A stretch of DNA of 5,743 bases from Legionella genomosp. 1 (GTDB taxonomy: Bacteria > Pseudomonadota > Gammaproteobacteria > Legionellales > Legionellaceae). A program made the translations under genes and the position numbers. The notes under the pieces were generated by a model. That model was not told the DNA's origin. It saw only the letters and a program-made list of their open reading frames with translations, and searched no databases. The stretch covers positions 1 to 5,743 of the forward strand of contig CAMDBQ010000105.1 in assembly GCA_945889365.1 (NCBI GenBank), given 5' to 3'. Positions 5,224-5,743 of the stretch are shown here, piece after piece (the stretch's first letter is position 1; the number at the start of each line of letters is the position of its first letter).

Positions 5224-5743
5224 GCATCCTCCAGCCATTCAAAACATGCGATCATATTATCGCCCATGGGCTGCCAAGTCACAGAGCATGCTTTACTAAA
5301 AATATTATTATTTTGATAAGCCGAAACAGCCGCATCGCCCAAAACGTTGGGCACAAGGTAGACATAGGTTCGATTGACCAATCCACACTCATGGAGCGCA
5401 TTAAATAATTCAGCGCCCGCTTCAACCCAAACGTCGTGATAACCCAGGCTGCCCAGGTGATTAATTACTGTAATTAAATCAATATGGCCGCATACATTCC
5501 TCATAGCATGATACGTCATCTTCTTGTTGTCCCGCGGCAGAGTAGAAGTAACGTCATCGTAATAAACATGGCAATGCGAGGCTTGTGCAAGCACCTTGGC
5601 ATTCGGGTTCAGCATTAACTGACTATCAATAATCGCAACAGGTTTCGATCGTTCCTGTCCCGGCAAACGAACATCTAATAAAGGATCATCCATATTAACC
5701 GTTCGTGCGGTCGTTAGAATAACATCACTATGCAAACGCTGTT
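5208..5743 (-). CDS. ribD: Riboflavin biosynthesis protein RibD, C-terminal reductase domain (5' part outside window)
   Basis: The visible 177 residues are the NADPH-dependent 5-amino-6-(5-phosphoribosylamino)uracil reductase half of RibD; the N-terminal deaminase domain lies beyond the right edge. The frame is open to base 5743 and continues outside, beginning QRLHSDVIL like the entry to the reductase fold. Supporting motifs are NMDDPLLDVR (visible residues 16-25), IIDSQ with NPNAKVL (37-51), VWVEAGAELFNAL (104-116), and YLVPNVLGD (128-136). The TTG at 5733-5735 is an internal Leu codon, not a start. Two positions look divergent: TTARTV (10-15) where relatives usually have small residues before TV, and PVAIID (34-39), where many have P.R.V.D. 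The end overlaps ribE by 16 bases. RibD is the expected first gene of this cluster; any FMN riboswitch would lie upstream of it, off the window. Confidence 0.93.
   Translation of the reverse strand, partial: QRLHSDVILTTARTVNMDDPLLDVRLPGQERSKPVAIIDSQLMLNPNAKVLAQASHCHVYYDDVTSTLPRDNKKMTYHAMRNVCGHIDLITVINHLGSLGYHDVWVEAGAELFNALHECGLVNRTYVYLVPNVLGDAAVSAYQNNNIFSKACSVTWQPMGDNMIACFEWLEDACLPD
5228..5232 (-). promoter_or_regulatory. Ribosome binding site that sets the ribE start
   Basis: GGAGG on the minus strand four bases before the ATG at 5221-5223, inside the last codons of ribD. An in-frame ATG at 5236-5238 would add MAGGC in front of the MFTG signature and has no Shine-Dalgarno sequence before it, so the 5223 start is preferred. 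Confidence 0.75.

Noticed and set aside
5224..5238. In-frame upstream ATG for ribE
   Set aside because: Riboflavin synthases start with MFTG, and the GGAGG lies between the two ATGs and serves the downstream one.

Overview
This window carries six complete or partial housekeeping genes, all on the minus strand, and a decayed transposase fragment at the left edge. Read in the direction of transcription (from high to low coordinates) the order is ribD (3' part only), ribE, ribBA, ribH, pyrG, kdsA, then about 160 bases without a gene, then the start of a broken insertion-sequence transposase. Base composition is moderately AT-rich. KDO-8-phosphate synthase implies a Gram-negative organism making LPS, and the pyrG-kdsA pairing, the separate RibH and the two-domain RibBA fit Gammaproteobacteria. 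A Legionella/Coxiella-type lineage is a guess from the general look of the proteins and is not shown by any single marker.

Region 3305-5743 is a riboflavin biosynthesis operon. RibBA supplies both branch precursors from GTP and ribulose 5-phosphate, RibD deaminates and reduces the pyrimidine intermediate, RibH condenses it to lumazine, and RibE dismutates lumazine to riboflavin. ribD and ribE overlap by 16 bases and ribE and ribBA are 3 bases apart, so translation is probably coupled. A 116-base gap then separates ribBA from ribH. It contains a GC-rich imperfect palindrome that folds best as RNA on the transcribed strand and ends just before the ribH Shine-Dalgarno sequence.

Region 367-2839 joins the end of the rib genes to pyrG and kdsA: ribH and pyrG are 8 bases apart, and pyrG and kdsA overlap by 4 bases (ATGA). 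Flavin, CTP and KDO synthesis could therefore share a transcript. KDO activation consumes CTP, so pyrG next to kdsA makes sense.

Region 1-366 holds no intact gene. The first ~209 bases encode, on the minus strand, the N-terminal part of an IS5/IS4-like transposase with in-frame stops, no start codon and an apparent internal deletion. No strong Rho-independent terminator is visible after kdsA.

Nothing here looks like a new defence or mobile system. The items most worth a second look are the palindromic element before ribH, a His-to-Gln change at a metal-ligand position in the RibB domain of RibBA, the rib-pyrG-kdsA gene order, and the metal-dependent type of KdsA.
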